Shown here: in pieces, positions 44,769 through 52,725 of the stretch
Position numbering within the stretch: the stretch's first letter is position 1
Layout of the letters: every line of letters begins with the position of its first letter
Assembly (NCBI GenBank): GCA_900110395.1
Contig: FODP01000014.1
Coordinates: forward strand, 1-64,000
From: Rhodospirillales bacterium URHD0017
GTDB taxonomy: Bacteria; Pseudomonadota; Alphaproteobacteria; Reyranellales; Reyranellaceae
Length of the DNA stretch: 64,000 nucleotides
Reading direction: 5' to 3'
Made by a program: the position numbers and the translations under genes
The notes under the pieces: generated by a model
The model's database searches: none
What the model saw: only the letters and a program-made list of their open reading frames with translations
What the model was told of the DNA's origin: nothing

Positions 44769-45796
44769 TTACCTTGCGGCTCCGTGCGCTCCGCCGGCAG
44801 CACGACGATGTGCCGGAGCTCGCTGCCGGCGATGACGGTGAGAGACGTCGCCACGCCGATGCGCTCGCCGCCCAGCAGCCGCACCAGATCGTCGGCGCCG
44901 GTCACCGGCTCGCCGTCCAGGGCCAGCACGATGTTTCCCGCCTGAAGCCCTGCCTTGGCGGCAGGACTATCAGGTTCGAGGCTGGCGATGGCGACGCCGC
45001 GCGCCTGCTTCAGCCCGAGCGCCACGGCCAGCCGCCGCGGCAGGGGCACGGTCTGGCCGGCAACGCCGATGAAGGCGCGCCGCACCCGGCCGTGCCGCAC
45101 GATCTCGCTCACGACGTGGCTCGCCGTGTTGCTGGCGACGGCGAAGCAGATGCCCTGGGCGCCGGCGATCACGGCGGTGTTGATGCCGATGACCTCGCCG
45201 CGCGAGGAGACCAGCGGGCCGCCGGAGTTGCCGGGATTGAGCGCGGCGTCGGTCTGGATGACGTCATCGATCAGCCGGCCGCTGTAGGAGCGCAGCGAGC
45301 GGCCGAGCGCCGACACCACGCCCGCCGTCACCGTCGATTCGAAGCCCAGCGGGTTGCCGATCGCGACCACGAGCTGGCCGCGACGCAGGCCCTTGGAGTT
45401 GCCGAGCCTGGCCGCCGGCAGCGACACGTCGTCGACCACCCGCAACAGCGCAAGGTCGGTGTGCGGATCGTCACCCAGCACGCGCGCCTTGACGGTGCGC
45501 GTGTCGGCCAGCGCCAGGTGCACCGCGGCGGCGCCCTGCACGACATGGCTGTTGGTCAGCACCAGGCCGTCGGGCGAGATCACCACGCCCGAGCCGGTAC
45601 CGCCGCGCCGGCGCTTCTCGCGGTCGGGCGGCGTCTCGACCCGGACGACGGCCGGGCCGACGCGGTCGACGACGTCGACCACCGCCTGCGAGTAGGCGTC
45701 GAACAGGGGCCGGTCGTCGGCGTTGGTTTCTGCGGGGATACTTGCTTCCGACGGACTGAGCTCGTCGGAGACGAGAAGGGGCTGGAAGTCGAACAT
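44765..45796 (-). CDS. S1C (HtrA/Deg-type) serine protease with PDZ domain
   Basis: A 343-residue protease. Catalytic triad: His 84 (L-T-N-S-H-V-V), Asp 114 (P-H-T-D-L-A-L-L) and Ser 191 (P-G-N-S-G-G-P-L). The C-terminal ~85 residues form a PDZ domain (A-I-A-S-L-E-P-D-S-P-A-A-K-A-G-L). No signal peptide or membrane anchor is seen at this Met, in contrast to most HtrA proteins, so it may be cytoplasmic or have an unusual export route. A start further upstream would read through repeat sequence and is unlikely. It overlaps cutA. Confidence 0.88.
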   Translation of the reverse strand: MFDFQPLLVSDELSPSEASIPAETNADDRPLFDAYSQAVVDVVDRVGPAVVRVETPPDREKRRRGGTGSGVVISPDGLVLTNSHVVQGAAAVHLALADTRTVKARVLGDDPHTDLALLRVVDDVSLPAARLGNSKGLRRGQLVVAIGNPLGFESTVTAGVVSALGRSLRSYSGRLIDDVIQTDAALNPGNSGGPLVSSRGEVIGINTAVIAGAQGICFAVASNTASHVVSEIVRHGRVRRAFIGVAGQTVPLPRRLAVALGLKQARGVAIASLEPDSPAAKAGLQAGNIVLALDGEPVTGADDLVRLLGGERIGVATSLTVIAGSELRHIVVLPAERTEPQGK

Positions 45797-45829
45797 GCCC
45801 CTATATGGGGAGCGGGGTGTGAACCCTAA

Positions 45830-45908
45830 AGGTTCCTCGCTACGCTCGGGATGACAGGTCGTCTCGGCTCGACATCCGCTGTCAACCGGAGCGTAGCAGG
45901 GACCTTTC
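45830..45908. repeat. Inverted repeat, degenerate copy of the GTCATCC family
   Basis: AGGTTCCTCGCTACGCTCGGGATGAC at the left and GTCAACCGGAGCGTAGCAGGGACCTT at the right. The arms match the family but the right arm is degraded (CAACCGG for CATCCCG). It lies between the protease start and the stop of the glutamine-synthetase-like gene, in a minus-strand run. Confidence 0.8.
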
Positions 45909-45914
45909 GCGCTG

Positions 45915-47354
45915 TCAGAACAGCGAGAAATACTCCCGCTGCTCCCAGTCGCTGACTTCAAGGTTGAAGCGATCGATCTCGGCCTGCTTGAGCTTGAGGT
46001 AGTAGTCGACGAAGAAGTCGCCGAACCCCGCGCGCAACGTCTTGTCCTCGCCAAGCGCCGTCAGCGCCTCGCCGAGCGAGCCCGGTAGGGGCGCCGCCTT
46101 GGTTGCATAAGGTGCATCAGCCGACGGCCCGGGATCGAGCTTGCGGTCGAGTCCGTCCAGGCCGCTCACGATCTGGCTCGCCATATAAAGGTAGGGATTG
46201 GCGGCGGGCTCGCCGACGCGGTTCTCCAGGTGGGTAGCGGGATCGCCCGGCCCGCCCAGCACCCGGACCATGACGCCGCGATTGTCCTGGCCCCAGACCG
46301 CATGATCTGGCGCGAGCGAGAACGGCCGGTAGCGCTTGTAGCCATTGAGCGTTGGTGTCGAGAACGCCGCCGCGCCGCGCGCATGATGCAGCAGGCCCGC
46401 CATGTAGTGCATGCCGAGCGCCGACAGCGGCTCGCGCCCGTCCATGAAGACGTTGGCGTGGGTCTTCTTGTCCTTCAGCGATTGATGCAGATGCCAGCCG
46501 CTCGACATGACGTTGGCGAGCCGCGGCCGGCACATGAAGGTGAGATGATAGCCGTTGCGCTGGGCGATCTGCTTGGCCGCGCTCCTGAACAGCACCATGG
46601 CGTCGGCCGGCTCGAGGCCCGTGCCGGCGCGGAAGGTGAACTCGACCTGGCTCGGCCCGAACTCGATCTCGATGGACCGCAAGGGCAGGCCGAGATCGAC
46701 GATGTTGGTGCGCAGGATCTCCAGGATGGGATCCATCTCGTCGTAGCGCTGCTCGGTCAGGTACTGATAGCCCTGGTTCAGCAGCGATACGTCGGGCGGC
46801 TCGCCCGGCTGGCCGGGTTGGCCGGCATCGTCGATGCCGAGCTTGCTCTTCTCCAGCTTGAAGAGGTGGAACTCGACTTCCAGGCCGGCGATGAAGTCAT
46901 AGCCGCGATCGGCCAGCGTCCGCAGCGCACGCTTGTAGACATGGCGCGTATCGAGAGGCATCGGCCGGCCGTCGGGGAAGTAGATGTCGCACAGCATCCA
47001 GCCCGAATGCGGCGCCCACGGCAGGGCGCGGAAGGTGGCGGGATCGGGCAGCATCAGCACGTCGGCCGCGCCCTCCAGCTCCTTCATGCCGAAGCCGGCG
47101 CCGGGCTGCCAGACCGGGAACACCGTGCGATGCGCGGTGTCCTTCAGCAGCATGGTCGCCGAGAAGCCGATGCCGTTCTTCAGCGCCGCGTCGATCTCGC
47201 TCGCGGCGAACGTCTTGCCGCGCAGCACGCCGTGCTGGTCGGCGAAGGCCAGCCGCACGACCGACATCTCGCCGGCCTGGATGCGGCGCTCGGCTTCGCG
47301 CGTTGCCGTCCTGCGTTCGTCCGTCCAGAGACCAGCCCGTTCGACCAGGGTCAT
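45915..47354 (-). CDS. Glutamine synthetase family protein
   Basis: A 479-residue GS-fold ligase. N-terminal beta-grasp: V-R-L-A-F-A-D-Q-H-G-V-L-R-G-K; catalytic region G-L-E-V-E-F-H-L-F (around residue 158), I-E-I-E-F-G-P-S-Q-V-E (Glu ligands), S-S-G-W-H-L-H-Q-S-L, and N-G-Y-K-R-Y-R-P. Divergence from housekeeping GlnA suggests a gamma-glutamyl-amine or other amide ligase (PuuA-like). The Rieske gene lies upstream on the same strand, separated by a repeat. Confidence 0.9.
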   Translation of the reverse strand: MTLVERAGLWTDERRTATREAERRIQAGEMSVVRLAFADQHGVLRGKTFAASEIDAALKNGIGFSATMLLKDTAHRTVFPVWQPGAGFGMKELEGAADVLMLPDPATFRALPWAPHSGWMLCDIYFPDGRPMPLDTRHVYKRALRTLADRGYDFIAGLEVEFHLFKLEKSKLGIDDAGQPGQPGEPPDVSLLNQGYQYLTEQRYDEMDPILEILRTNIVDLGLPLRSIEIEFGPSQVEFTFRAGTGLEPADAMVLFRSAAKQIAQRNGYHLTFMCRPRLANVMSSGWHLHQSLKDKKTHANVFMDGREPLSALGMHYMAGLLHHARGAAAFSTPTLNGYKRYRPFSLAPDHAVWGQDNRGVMVRVLGGPGDPATHLENRVGEPAANPYLYMASQIVSGLDGLDRKLDPGPSADAPYATKAAPLPGSLGEALTALGEDKTLRAGFGDFFVDYYLKLKQAEIDRFNLEVSDWEQREYFSLF

Positions 47355-47362
47355 GAAACACC

Positions 47363-47483
47363 CGTCATCCCGACCGGAGCCGAGCGTAGCGAGGCGCAGC
47401 GGAGGGACCTCCTCTTACTCTTGCGTCGACAAAAAGAGGTCCCTCGACTGCGCTGCCCTTCGGGCGGCTCCGCTCGGGATGAC
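47363..47483. repeat. Inverted repeat, long copy of the GTCATCC family
   Basis: The left arm GTCATCCCGACCGGAGCCGAGCG (broken by an insert) is mirrored at 47461-47483 by CGGGCGGCTCCGCTCGGGATGAC; the inner pair GAGGGACCTC... / ...GAGGTCCCTCGA gives a second stem near the centre. It lies between the GS-like start and the Rieske gene stop. Confidence 0.82.
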
Positions 47484-47515
47484 GGAGAGGAATGAGTAGT
47501 CATATTGCGATTGCT

Positions 47516-48850
47516 CTACGCCACCAGCGGCGAGCGTGTATGCGCCGCCCAGCTCGAATCCTTGCGCCGGCGTTCGTCGAACTCCTTCCAATAGGACTCC
47601 CAGCCCTCGGTCGGAGCCATGCCGTCGACGGTTGCCGGCCCGCAAATGGTGGCGGCCCGCGCCGCGTCGAGCCACATCGGCGGCTTCTCGCCGCGACCGA
47701 CCTGGCCGATCGCCGAGAGCAGCAGGCGGCGATAGGCGATGATCGCCTTGTCGCTGTAGCCGAGGTGCTCGCGCGTGCGGTCCTGGATCTGGCCCTGGCT
47801 CTCGATCGCCCACTGGTCGTGCACGTTGATGTCGAAGCCCATGCCGGTGAAGGTCTGGCTCTTCTGCTCGGCGATGTTGTAGCCGTAGTTGTTCTGCCGG
47901 CCGATGCGCGGCTTGTAGTCCGGCAGCTCGTAGAGTTCCAGCCGCTGCTCGCGCATCTGCTGGTGATCGACGGGCTTACCGAAGCTGGTGAAGATCGCGT
48001 ACCAGTAGCAGGACGTATCGTCGATCGGCACATGCCACTGGGTGATCGTCATCTCCGTGCTCATCGGGATCACGAAGGCGTAGGGGAAGACGAGGTTGGT
48101 CACGCGCACGTGCGTGCGCTTTTCGCTGATCTTGCGCAGGGTGAACAGGCGGAGCCCATAGTCGGTGCCCTCGACGTCGATGGTCGGCCGGTCGTACTCG
48201 CGCATCATGCGACTCATCGGGATGTTCGAATCGGCGGAGTTGGCGCGGAACTGCTTGCCGTAGGCTTCGCCCGACGGATCCTCGTCCACGTAGAAGCGGT
48301 GCAGGTAGGAGGCGTGGGCGGGGTCGATGCCCACTTCCAGCGCCTGCAGCCAGTTGCAGTCGATCATGCCCTTGAAGGCGAAGGCGTGGGTGCCGGGCGC
48401 CAGGAAGCAGTCGAAGTCGGGGAAGGCAGGGGCCTCGCCTTCGCCGAGCCAGGCGAAGATGATCCCGTTCTTGACCACGACCGGATAACTCTTCTGGCGG
48501 ACGCGCTGGCAGAGCACGCTGCCGTCAGGCTCGGCCGGAGTCTCCAGGCACTTGCCGTCGACGTCGAACAGCCAGCCATGGAACAGGCAGCGCAGCCCGC
48601 CATCCTCGAGGCGGCCATAGGCGAGGTCGGCGCCGCGATGCGGGCAGGCGCGGTCGAGCAGGCCATGGCGGCCACGCTCGTCGCGAAACAGCACGAAGTC
48701 CTGGCCCAGCACGCGCACCGCCTTGGCCGGGCGTTCGTCGGGCAGCTCGTCGGTCAGCGCCACCGGATGCCAGTAGTGGCGCATCAGCGCGCCGCACTTC
48801 GTACCGGGACCGACGCGGGTGATCAGGTCGTTCTGCTCGTGGCTCATCAT
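47516..48850 (-). CDS. Rieske 2Fe-2S aromatic-ring hydroxylating oxygenase (alpha-type)
   Basis: A 444-residue oxygenase. Rieske cluster ligands C-P-H-R-G (Cys 69, His 71) and C-L-F-H-G-W (Cys 88, His 91). The mononuclear-iron region is I-D-C-N-W-L-Q-A-L-E-V-G-I-D-P-A-H-A-S-Y-L-H. It resembles phthalate 4,5-dioxygenase and vanillate/toluenesulfonate-type oxygenases. The start at the first of two tandem ATGs has GGAGGACAG upstream. It is divergent from an IclR regulator that probably controls it. The required reductase is not next to it. Confidence 0.92.
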   Translation of the reverse strand: MMSHEQNDLITRVGPGTKCGALMRHYWHPVALTDELPDERPAKAVRVLGQDFVLFRDERGRHGLLDRACPHRGADLAYGRLEDGGLRCLFHGWLFDVDGKCLETPAEPDGSVLCQRVRQKSYPVVVKNGIIFAWLGEGEAPAFPDFDCFLAPGTHAFAFKGMIDCNWLQALEVGIDPAHASYLHRFYVDEDPSGEAYGKQFRANSADSNIPMSRMMREYDRPTIDVEGTDYGLRLFTLRKISEKRTHVRVTNLVFPYAFVIPMSTEMTITQWHVPIDDTSCYWYAIFTSFGKPVDHQQMREQRLELYELPDYKPRIGRQNNYGYNIAEQKSQTFTGMGFDINVHDQWAIESQGQIQDRTREHLGYSDKAIIAYRRLLLSAIGQVGRGEKPPMWLDAARAATICGPATVDGMAPTEGWESYWKEFDERRRKDSSWAAHTRSPLVA

Positions 48851-48896
48851 GGAACTGTCCTCCGGCGGACTATAGGCCAAGACAGAGTGTTACATT

Positions 48897-48917
48897 AACG
48901 AACATTCGTTCTATAAT
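48897..48917 (+). promoter_or_regulatory. Candidate IclR operator with -10 box in the divergent spacer
   Basis: A palindrome AACGAA-CA-TTCGTT (48897-48910) sits beside TATAAT (48912-48917, plus strand), with a weak GTTACA -35 about 17 bp upstream of it. All lie in the 115-bp spacer between the Rieske gene (minus) and the IclR gene (plus). Binding here would control the regulator and possibly the oxygenase. Assignment is by inspection. Confidence 0.6.
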
Positions 48918-48965
48918 GGATTATTCGGCCGTCCCTCTTCGCTGGCAAGACCCCGTGAGCAGCCC

Positions 48966-49766
48966 ATGAGCAGACTGCGACCACAAGATGCCGAGGCGCG
49001 CGCCCAACGCGCCCTCGGCGCCGACTTCTCCGAGGCCCTGGCGCGCGGCCTCGGCGTCATCAGCGCCTTCGACGAGCAGCGCCGGCAGATGACGCTGAGC
49101 GACGTGGCGCGCGCCGTCGACCTGCCGCGCGCCACCGTCCGGCGGTCGCTGGCGACCCTGGTGGCGCTGGGCTACCTGGAGGTCGATGGCCGGCTGTTCC
49201 GCCTGACGCCGCGCATCCTGAAGCTTGCGATCGCCTACCTGTCGTCCGATCCCGTGCCCAGCATCCTTCAGCCGGTCTGTGAGCGCCTGTGCCGCCAGGT
49301 CGGCGCGTCCTGCTCGGTGGCGGTGCGCGACGGCGAGGAGGCGGTGATGATCGCGCGCGCCGTGCCGGCACGGCCGGCCTCGATCGGCCTCGGTGTCGGC
49401 TACCGCCTGCCGGCGTTCTGCAGCGCGCTCGGCCGCGTGCTGGCCAGCACCATGCCCGACGCCGAGCTCGACGCCTTCCTGGCTCAGCTGAAGCCGGTCC
49501 GCTTCACACGCCAGACCGTGGTGGCCAAGCCCGAGATCCGCCGCCTGATCCTCGACGTCCGCAGGAAGGGCTATGCGCTCGCCGACCAGGAAGCCGAAAT
49601 CGGCATCCGCTCCATCGCGGTGCCGCTGGTCCGCTTCGATGGCAGGGCCGTGGCGGCGCTCAACATCGGCGTGCAACCCGAGCAGGTGTCGGCCAAGGCG
49701 ATGATTGCGGACTATCTGCCGCTGCTGCTCAAGGAAGCGACGGCGCTCAAGGAGCGGTTGGTCTGA
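48966..49766 (+). CDS. IclR family regulator (PcaR/PobR-like)
   Basis: A 266-residue IclR protein. Helix-turn-helix: L-S-D-V-A-R-A-V-D-L-P-R-A-T-V-R-R-S-L-A-T-L (about residues 43-64); C-terminal effector domain with Y-R-L-P-A-F-C-S-A-L-G-R and A-V-P-L-V-R-F-D-G-R-A-V-A-A-L-N-I. This type usually governs aromatic-acid catabolism. Divergent from the Rieske oxygenase. The 3' end (I-A-D-Y-L-P-L-L-L-K-E) is echoed in a remnant at 51950. Confidence 0.9.
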   Translation: MSRLRPQDAEARAQRALGADFSEALARGLGVISAFDEQRRQMTLSDVARAVDLPRATVRRSLATLVALGYLEVDGRLFRLTPRILKLAIAYLSSDPVPSILQPVCERLCRQVGASCSVAVRDGEEAVMIARAVPARPASIGLGVGYRLPAFCSALGRVLASTMPDAELDAFLAQLKPVRFTRQTVVAKPEIRRLILDVRRKGYALADQEAEIGIRSIAVPLVRFDGRAVAALNIGVQPEQVSAKAMIADYLPLLLKEATALKERLV

Positions 49767-49780
49767 CGCAACCGACTGCG

Positions 49781-50446
49781 TCAGGCGCGCCGTCGCTCGC
49801 TGAGATCGAACATCCGCGGCAGGCTGCGCGCGACTGCAACTGATCCCTCGACGCGCGCCAGCTTTTCCGCCACTGCCTGCTCGAGCGGCAGCTGGGTCGA
49901 GAGAATGCGCAACAGCGTGTCAAAGCGGCTCTCGATCGTCGCGCTGGCCGGGCCGTCGCCGCGGCTGAGTGTCGTGCCCTGTGGACCGCCCTGCACAAGG
50001 AAGCTGGCGGACTTGTCGCCATGGGTCACCCGCAGCGCGATCCTGCGCGCCGGCGTCGGTGTCTGGCGGGCAATCGCGTCGAGGCCGAGCAGCACCGAGT
50101 CGGGCTCGAACGTGTCGTCCGGGCGCAGCGGGAAGAGAAAGTGGCCACCCCACCGGATCAGCTCGCGGATCGCGGGTTTCAGGGCCAGTCCGACCGGCGT
50201 CAGCTCGTAGGTCTGGGCATTGAAGGGCGCAGGCAGGGTGGCGCGCTGCACGACGCCGCTCTCGATCAGGGCGTTGAGGCGGCCGGTCAGCACGGTTGGG
50301 CTGACGCCGCCCAGCCGCTCGACCAGGTCGCTGAAGCGCTTGGGGCCGAGCAGCAGCTCGCGCACGATGAGAAGCGTCCAGCGCTCACCGACGATCTCGG
50401 CCGCGCGGGCGAGGGCACAGAATTGAGGATAGCGCGTTTGCGTCAA
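49781..50446 (-). CDS. HxlR family transcriptional regulator
   Basis: A 221-residue protein. N-terminal winged-helix of the HxlR/MarR type: F-C-A-L-A-R-A-A-E-I-V-G-E-R-W-T-L-L-I-V-R-E-L (about residues 8-30), then F-S-D-L-V-E-R-L-G-G-V-S-P-T-V-L-T-G-R-L. The C-terminal half is an extra domain of ~110 residues, longer than typical HxlR proteins. The TTG at 50446 overlaps the upstream gene's TGA by 4 nt (TTGA); no ATG fits between it and the family N-terminus. It converges with the IclR gene. Confidence 0.8.
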   Translation of the reverse strand: MTQTRYPQFCALARAAEIVGERWTLLIVRELLLGPKRFSDLVERLGGVSPTVLTGRLNALIESGVVQRATLPAPFNAQTYELTPVGLALKPAIRELIRWGGHFLFPLRPDDTFEPDSVLLGLDAIARQTPTPARRIALRVTHGDKSASFLVQGGPQGTTLSRGDGPASATIESRFDTLLRILSTQLPLEQAVAEKLARVEGSVAVARSLPRMFDLSERRRA

Positions 50447-50862
50447 CTGCGATGGGCCAAGGCGATCAACGGACCGACGACGACGAACTGAAGGAGCGTG
50501 AAGCCGGTCTCCAGCACGAGATAGATCGGCACCGATGTCATCACGTTCTTGGCGGCGACGGCAAGCGTCGTGAACGACCATGACAGCAGGCCGATCATGA
50601 GGCCGTAGACAAGGCCGTTCCTCAGGACCGACCGCCGCCCGGCGAAGACGCGGGGATAGACCCAGGAGAAGGCCACACCCTGGATCAGCATCGACAGCAG
50701 GCCGAACGGCACGATGACGTCGTCGCGATACATCGCGAGCTCGCGATAGGCCGGCGCGAAGACCGTCAGGTGCCAGGGATAGGCGATGACGAAGCTCGGC
50801 ACGAGGTAGGCGACGACGCCGAGCCAGAAGGCGCGCGATATGGCGCGGTCCTCAGAGCGCAA
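50443..50862 (-). CDS. Uncharacterised four-helix membrane protein
   Basis: A 139-residue protein with about four membrane segments (roughly residues 10-29, 47-67, 79-104 and 111-134). I do not recognise the family with certainty. It sits between a GST (11-bp overlap) and the HxlR gene (4-nt overlap) in a coupled minus-strand trio, so it is likely co-regulated with them. Confidence 0.7.
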   Translation of the reverse strand: MRSEDRAISRAFWLGVVAYLVPSFVIAYPWHLTVFAPAYRELAMYRDDVIVPFGLLSMLIQGVAFSWVYPRVFAGRRSVLRNGLVYGLMIGLLSWSFTTLAVAAKNVMTSVPIYLVLETGFTLLQFVVVGPLIALAHRS

Positions 50863-51478
50863 CCTTGCGCTCGGCGTAGTAGGCCTTGATGGCCGGATGT
50901 GACTTCACGCGCTCATAGTGCTCGACGAGTCGCGGAGCGACGCGGTCGGCCAGGTCGACCGGGACGTGATCGAGATCTCCGGATCGGAGATGTCGGATCC
51001 AGACGAAGACCTTGAGATCCGCGATGGTGAGCCGGCCATCCGCGAAGTACTGGCCGCCATGCGCGACGAGGCGGCGCTGCAGGTGGTCGAGGGAGTGGGA
51101 AAGCGGCCCTGCGGCCAGGCTTTCGCGTTGCGCCTTCTTTTCGGCTTCCGGCAGGCGCATGGTGCTCCATACCCTTGTGGCGATTTCCTCGACGGCGTCC
51201 ATCGCCTCGTCGCAGAGTGCCGCCTGCCAGGCATCGGCCGGATAGAGCTCGGCGAGCTTGCCGACGTAGCGGTTGATGCCGTTGGACTGCGCCACCGTCT
51301 GGCCATCCCGCTCGAGCACCGGAAGAGCGCCAAATGGCGTGCCGGACTTGCGGTTTCCCCAGTCGGCGAACTTCACCCGATCGTCCTCGAACGGCGCCTT
51401 GCCGATGACCATGGCCAGCCGTGCAGCCTCGCCACGTGCGCCGTCGATATCGAAATAGACGAGCTTCAGTTTGGTCAT
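50852..51478 (-). CDS. Glutathione S-transferase family protein
   Basis: A 208-residue GST: thioredoxin-like N-terminal domain with F-G-A-L-P-V-L (cis-Pro) and A-Q-S-N-G-I-N-R-Y near residue 66, and an all-helical C-terminal half including G-R-L-T-I-A-D-L-K-V-F. It resembles the sigma/prostaglandin-synthase-like group. Start at MTKLKLVYF. First gene of a three-gene overlapping minus-strand operon. Confidence 0.88.
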   Translation of the reverse strand: MTKLKLVYFDIDGARGEAARLAMVIGKAPFEDDRVKFADWGNRKSGTPFGALPVLERDGQTVAQSNGINRYVGKLAELYPADAWQAALCDEAMDAVEEIATRVWSTMRLPEAEKKAQRESLAAGPLSHSLDHLQRRLVAHGGQYFADGRLTIADLKVFVWIRHLRSGDLDHVPVDLADRVAPRLVEHYERVKSHPAIKAYYAERKVAL

Positions 51479-51557
51479 ATGGCGCCTTCTTAAAAAAGGA
51501 GTATAGAGTCCGGAAAACGGAGTCAACGGAAGCGTTTGATCCAAGGGGCTCAAATCC

Positions 51558-51884
51558 ATGCCGCACGATCCGCACTTGGCCGACCGCATGCGCGCGGCCC
51601 TTGCTCGCCGCCGAGGCATCAGCGAGCGCGCGATGTTCGGCGGCTTCTGCTGGATGCTGAACGGCAACATGTTGTGCGGCGTCGAAGTTGGCCGCTTCAT
51701 GTTCCGGGTCGGTAAGGAACTGGAGACCAAGGCACTGGCAAAACCCGGCGCCGAGCCCATCGTTTTCAACGGGCGGCGGATGGGTGGTTTCGTCTGGGTC
51801 GATGAGAAGGCCTGCCGAGGCGGCGCTCTCGCAAGCTGGATCGAACTCGCCTCGCGCTTTGTCGGCTCGCTACCGCCGAGGTAG
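51558..51884 (+). CDS. TfoX/Sxy N-terminal domain protein
   Basis: A 108-residue protein: R-M-R-A-A-L-A-R-R-R-G-I-S-E-R-A-M-F-G-G-F-C-W-M-L-N-G-N-M near the start, and M-G-G-F-V-W-V toward the end. This is the TfoX N-terminal domain alone, without the C-terminal helix-hairpin-helix part of competence regulators, as is common in alphaproteobacteria. Function unknown. A gene scar follows at 51902. Confidence 0.83.
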   Translation: MPHDPHLADRMRAALARRRGISERAMFGGFCWMLNGNMLCGVEVGRFMFRVGKELETKALAKPGAEPIVFNGRRMGGFVWVDEKACRGGALASWIELASRFVGSLPPR

Positions 51885-51901
51885 CGGCGGCTGAAGTCGC
51901 C

Positions 51902-51949
51902 TCACTCAGGCTCGAGCTTCGCTGCCCGCAACAACGCGACATTGCGTTG
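51902..51949 (-). pseudogene. Remnant: C-terminal tail of a Bug-family gene
   Basis: Minus-strand translation ends R-N-V-A-L-L-R-A-A-K-L-E-P-E-stop, matching the last residues of the intact Bug protein at 55864 (R-N-V-A-L-L-K-A-A-K-F-E-P-E-stop) at 12 of 15 positions. There is no upstream coding continuation: at 51949 it abuts an unrelated plus-strand remnant. It is too short to be a gene and is best explained as a deletion or recombination scar. Confidence 0.7.
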
Positions 51950-52012
51950 ATTGCGGACTGCTTGCCGTTGCTGCTCAAAGAAGCGACGGCTCTCGAGGAT
52001 CGGTTGGCCTGA
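51950..52012 (+). pseudogene. Remnant: C-terminal tail of an IclR-family gene
   Basis: The frame reads I-A-D-C-L-P-L-L-L-K-E-A-T-A-L-E-D-R-L-A-stop, matching the final 20 residues of the IclR protein at 48966 (I-A-D-Y-L-P-L-L-L-K-E-A-T-A-L-K-E-R-L-V-stop) at 16 positions. The preceding bases belong to the Bug-tail remnant on the other strand, so the gene body is missing. Confidence 0.75.
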
Positions 52013-52039
52013 CGGTGGGCGAGCGGCCCTGGCGTGCGC

Positions 52040-52513
52040 TCACCGCAGGCCGTGGGAACGTTGTCCTCTTCTTTGCCGCGTGCGATGGGCCCACGGCCTC
52101 TCGCATTCGTGGCCATGCACGCCGAGCCCTTGTGACACCGCGACCTGTTCCTGGCGGGCATAGTCCCGGCTGTAGCGGGTGAAGGCCCACGCCATGCCCG
52201 CGCTCACCATGGCTGCGCCGAGATCCTCGCCGTCGGCCCGGCACAGCGCAACCAGACGCCCGTAGCGATCGATTGTCTTCGGCTCGCAGGTGATCGTGCG
52301 ATGGCGCATCAGGTCGGCCAGGTGCCGGCTCGCCAGTTCACCTGCCGGCCAGCCGTCGGCGCAGTGCTGGTGCAGCTCGGCGGCGTCTATTCCCCACAAG
52401 CGCGTGGCCTTGCCATCGAAGCGGATCGTGTCGCCGTCCGTCACGGTTTGGCTCGCCGCCGGCAGGGCGAGCAGCGACGACAGCAGCGAGAGGCCGAGCG
52501 GGAGGCGATACAT
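52040..52513 (-). CDS. Staphylococcal-nuclease-like protein, exported
   Basis: A 157-residue protein: signal peptide MYRLPLGLSLLSSLLALPAASQ, then T-V-T-D-G-D-T-I-R-F (Ca-ligand region), A-T-R-L-W-G-I-D-A-A-E (Arg/Asp/Glu of the SNase site), D-R-Y-G-R-L-V-A-L-C and A-M-V-S-A-G-M-A-W-A-F. The C-terminus keeps a G-V-H-G-H-E-C-E-R-P-W-A-like stretch. The second catalytic arginine region looks conserved (Y-G-R). The upstream Met would precede the signal peptide and was rejected. Confidence 0.83.
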   Translation of the reverse strand: MYRLPLGLSLLSSLLALPAASQTVTDGDTIRFDGKATRLWGIDAAELHQHCADGWPAGELASRHLADLMRHRTITCEPKTIDRYGRLVALCRADGEDLGAAMVSAGMAWAFTRYSRDYARQEQVAVSQGLGVHGHECERPWAHRTRQRRGQRSHGLR

Positions 52514-52725
52514 CGGGCAGTCGTGCCCGTCGAGGCCGGGACCTTCATTGACCCACGCCGCCAATCCATTGATCCGCGGCGACCGGCGGCGCCTGTCGGC
52601 ACTGACTGCAACTGTCGGTCTGGGTCCATGGGTTGTCCGCCGCGGTCAATGCACGTGTGGGACGTGCGAGCCAGATTGGCCCCACCCGGACACATCGTCC
52701 GGTCAAGCGAGGGGATTGCAAGACC

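Noticed and set aside
41362..47483. Possible insertion sequences
   Set aside because: The inverted repeats carry no coding sequence between arms and are too short; they behave as dispersed intergenic hairpins.
52040..52200. Suspected frameshift at the end of the nuclease-like gene
   Set aside because: The annotated frame keeps a plausible C-terminal pattern (G-V-H-G-H-E-C then P-W-A), and other frames fit worse.
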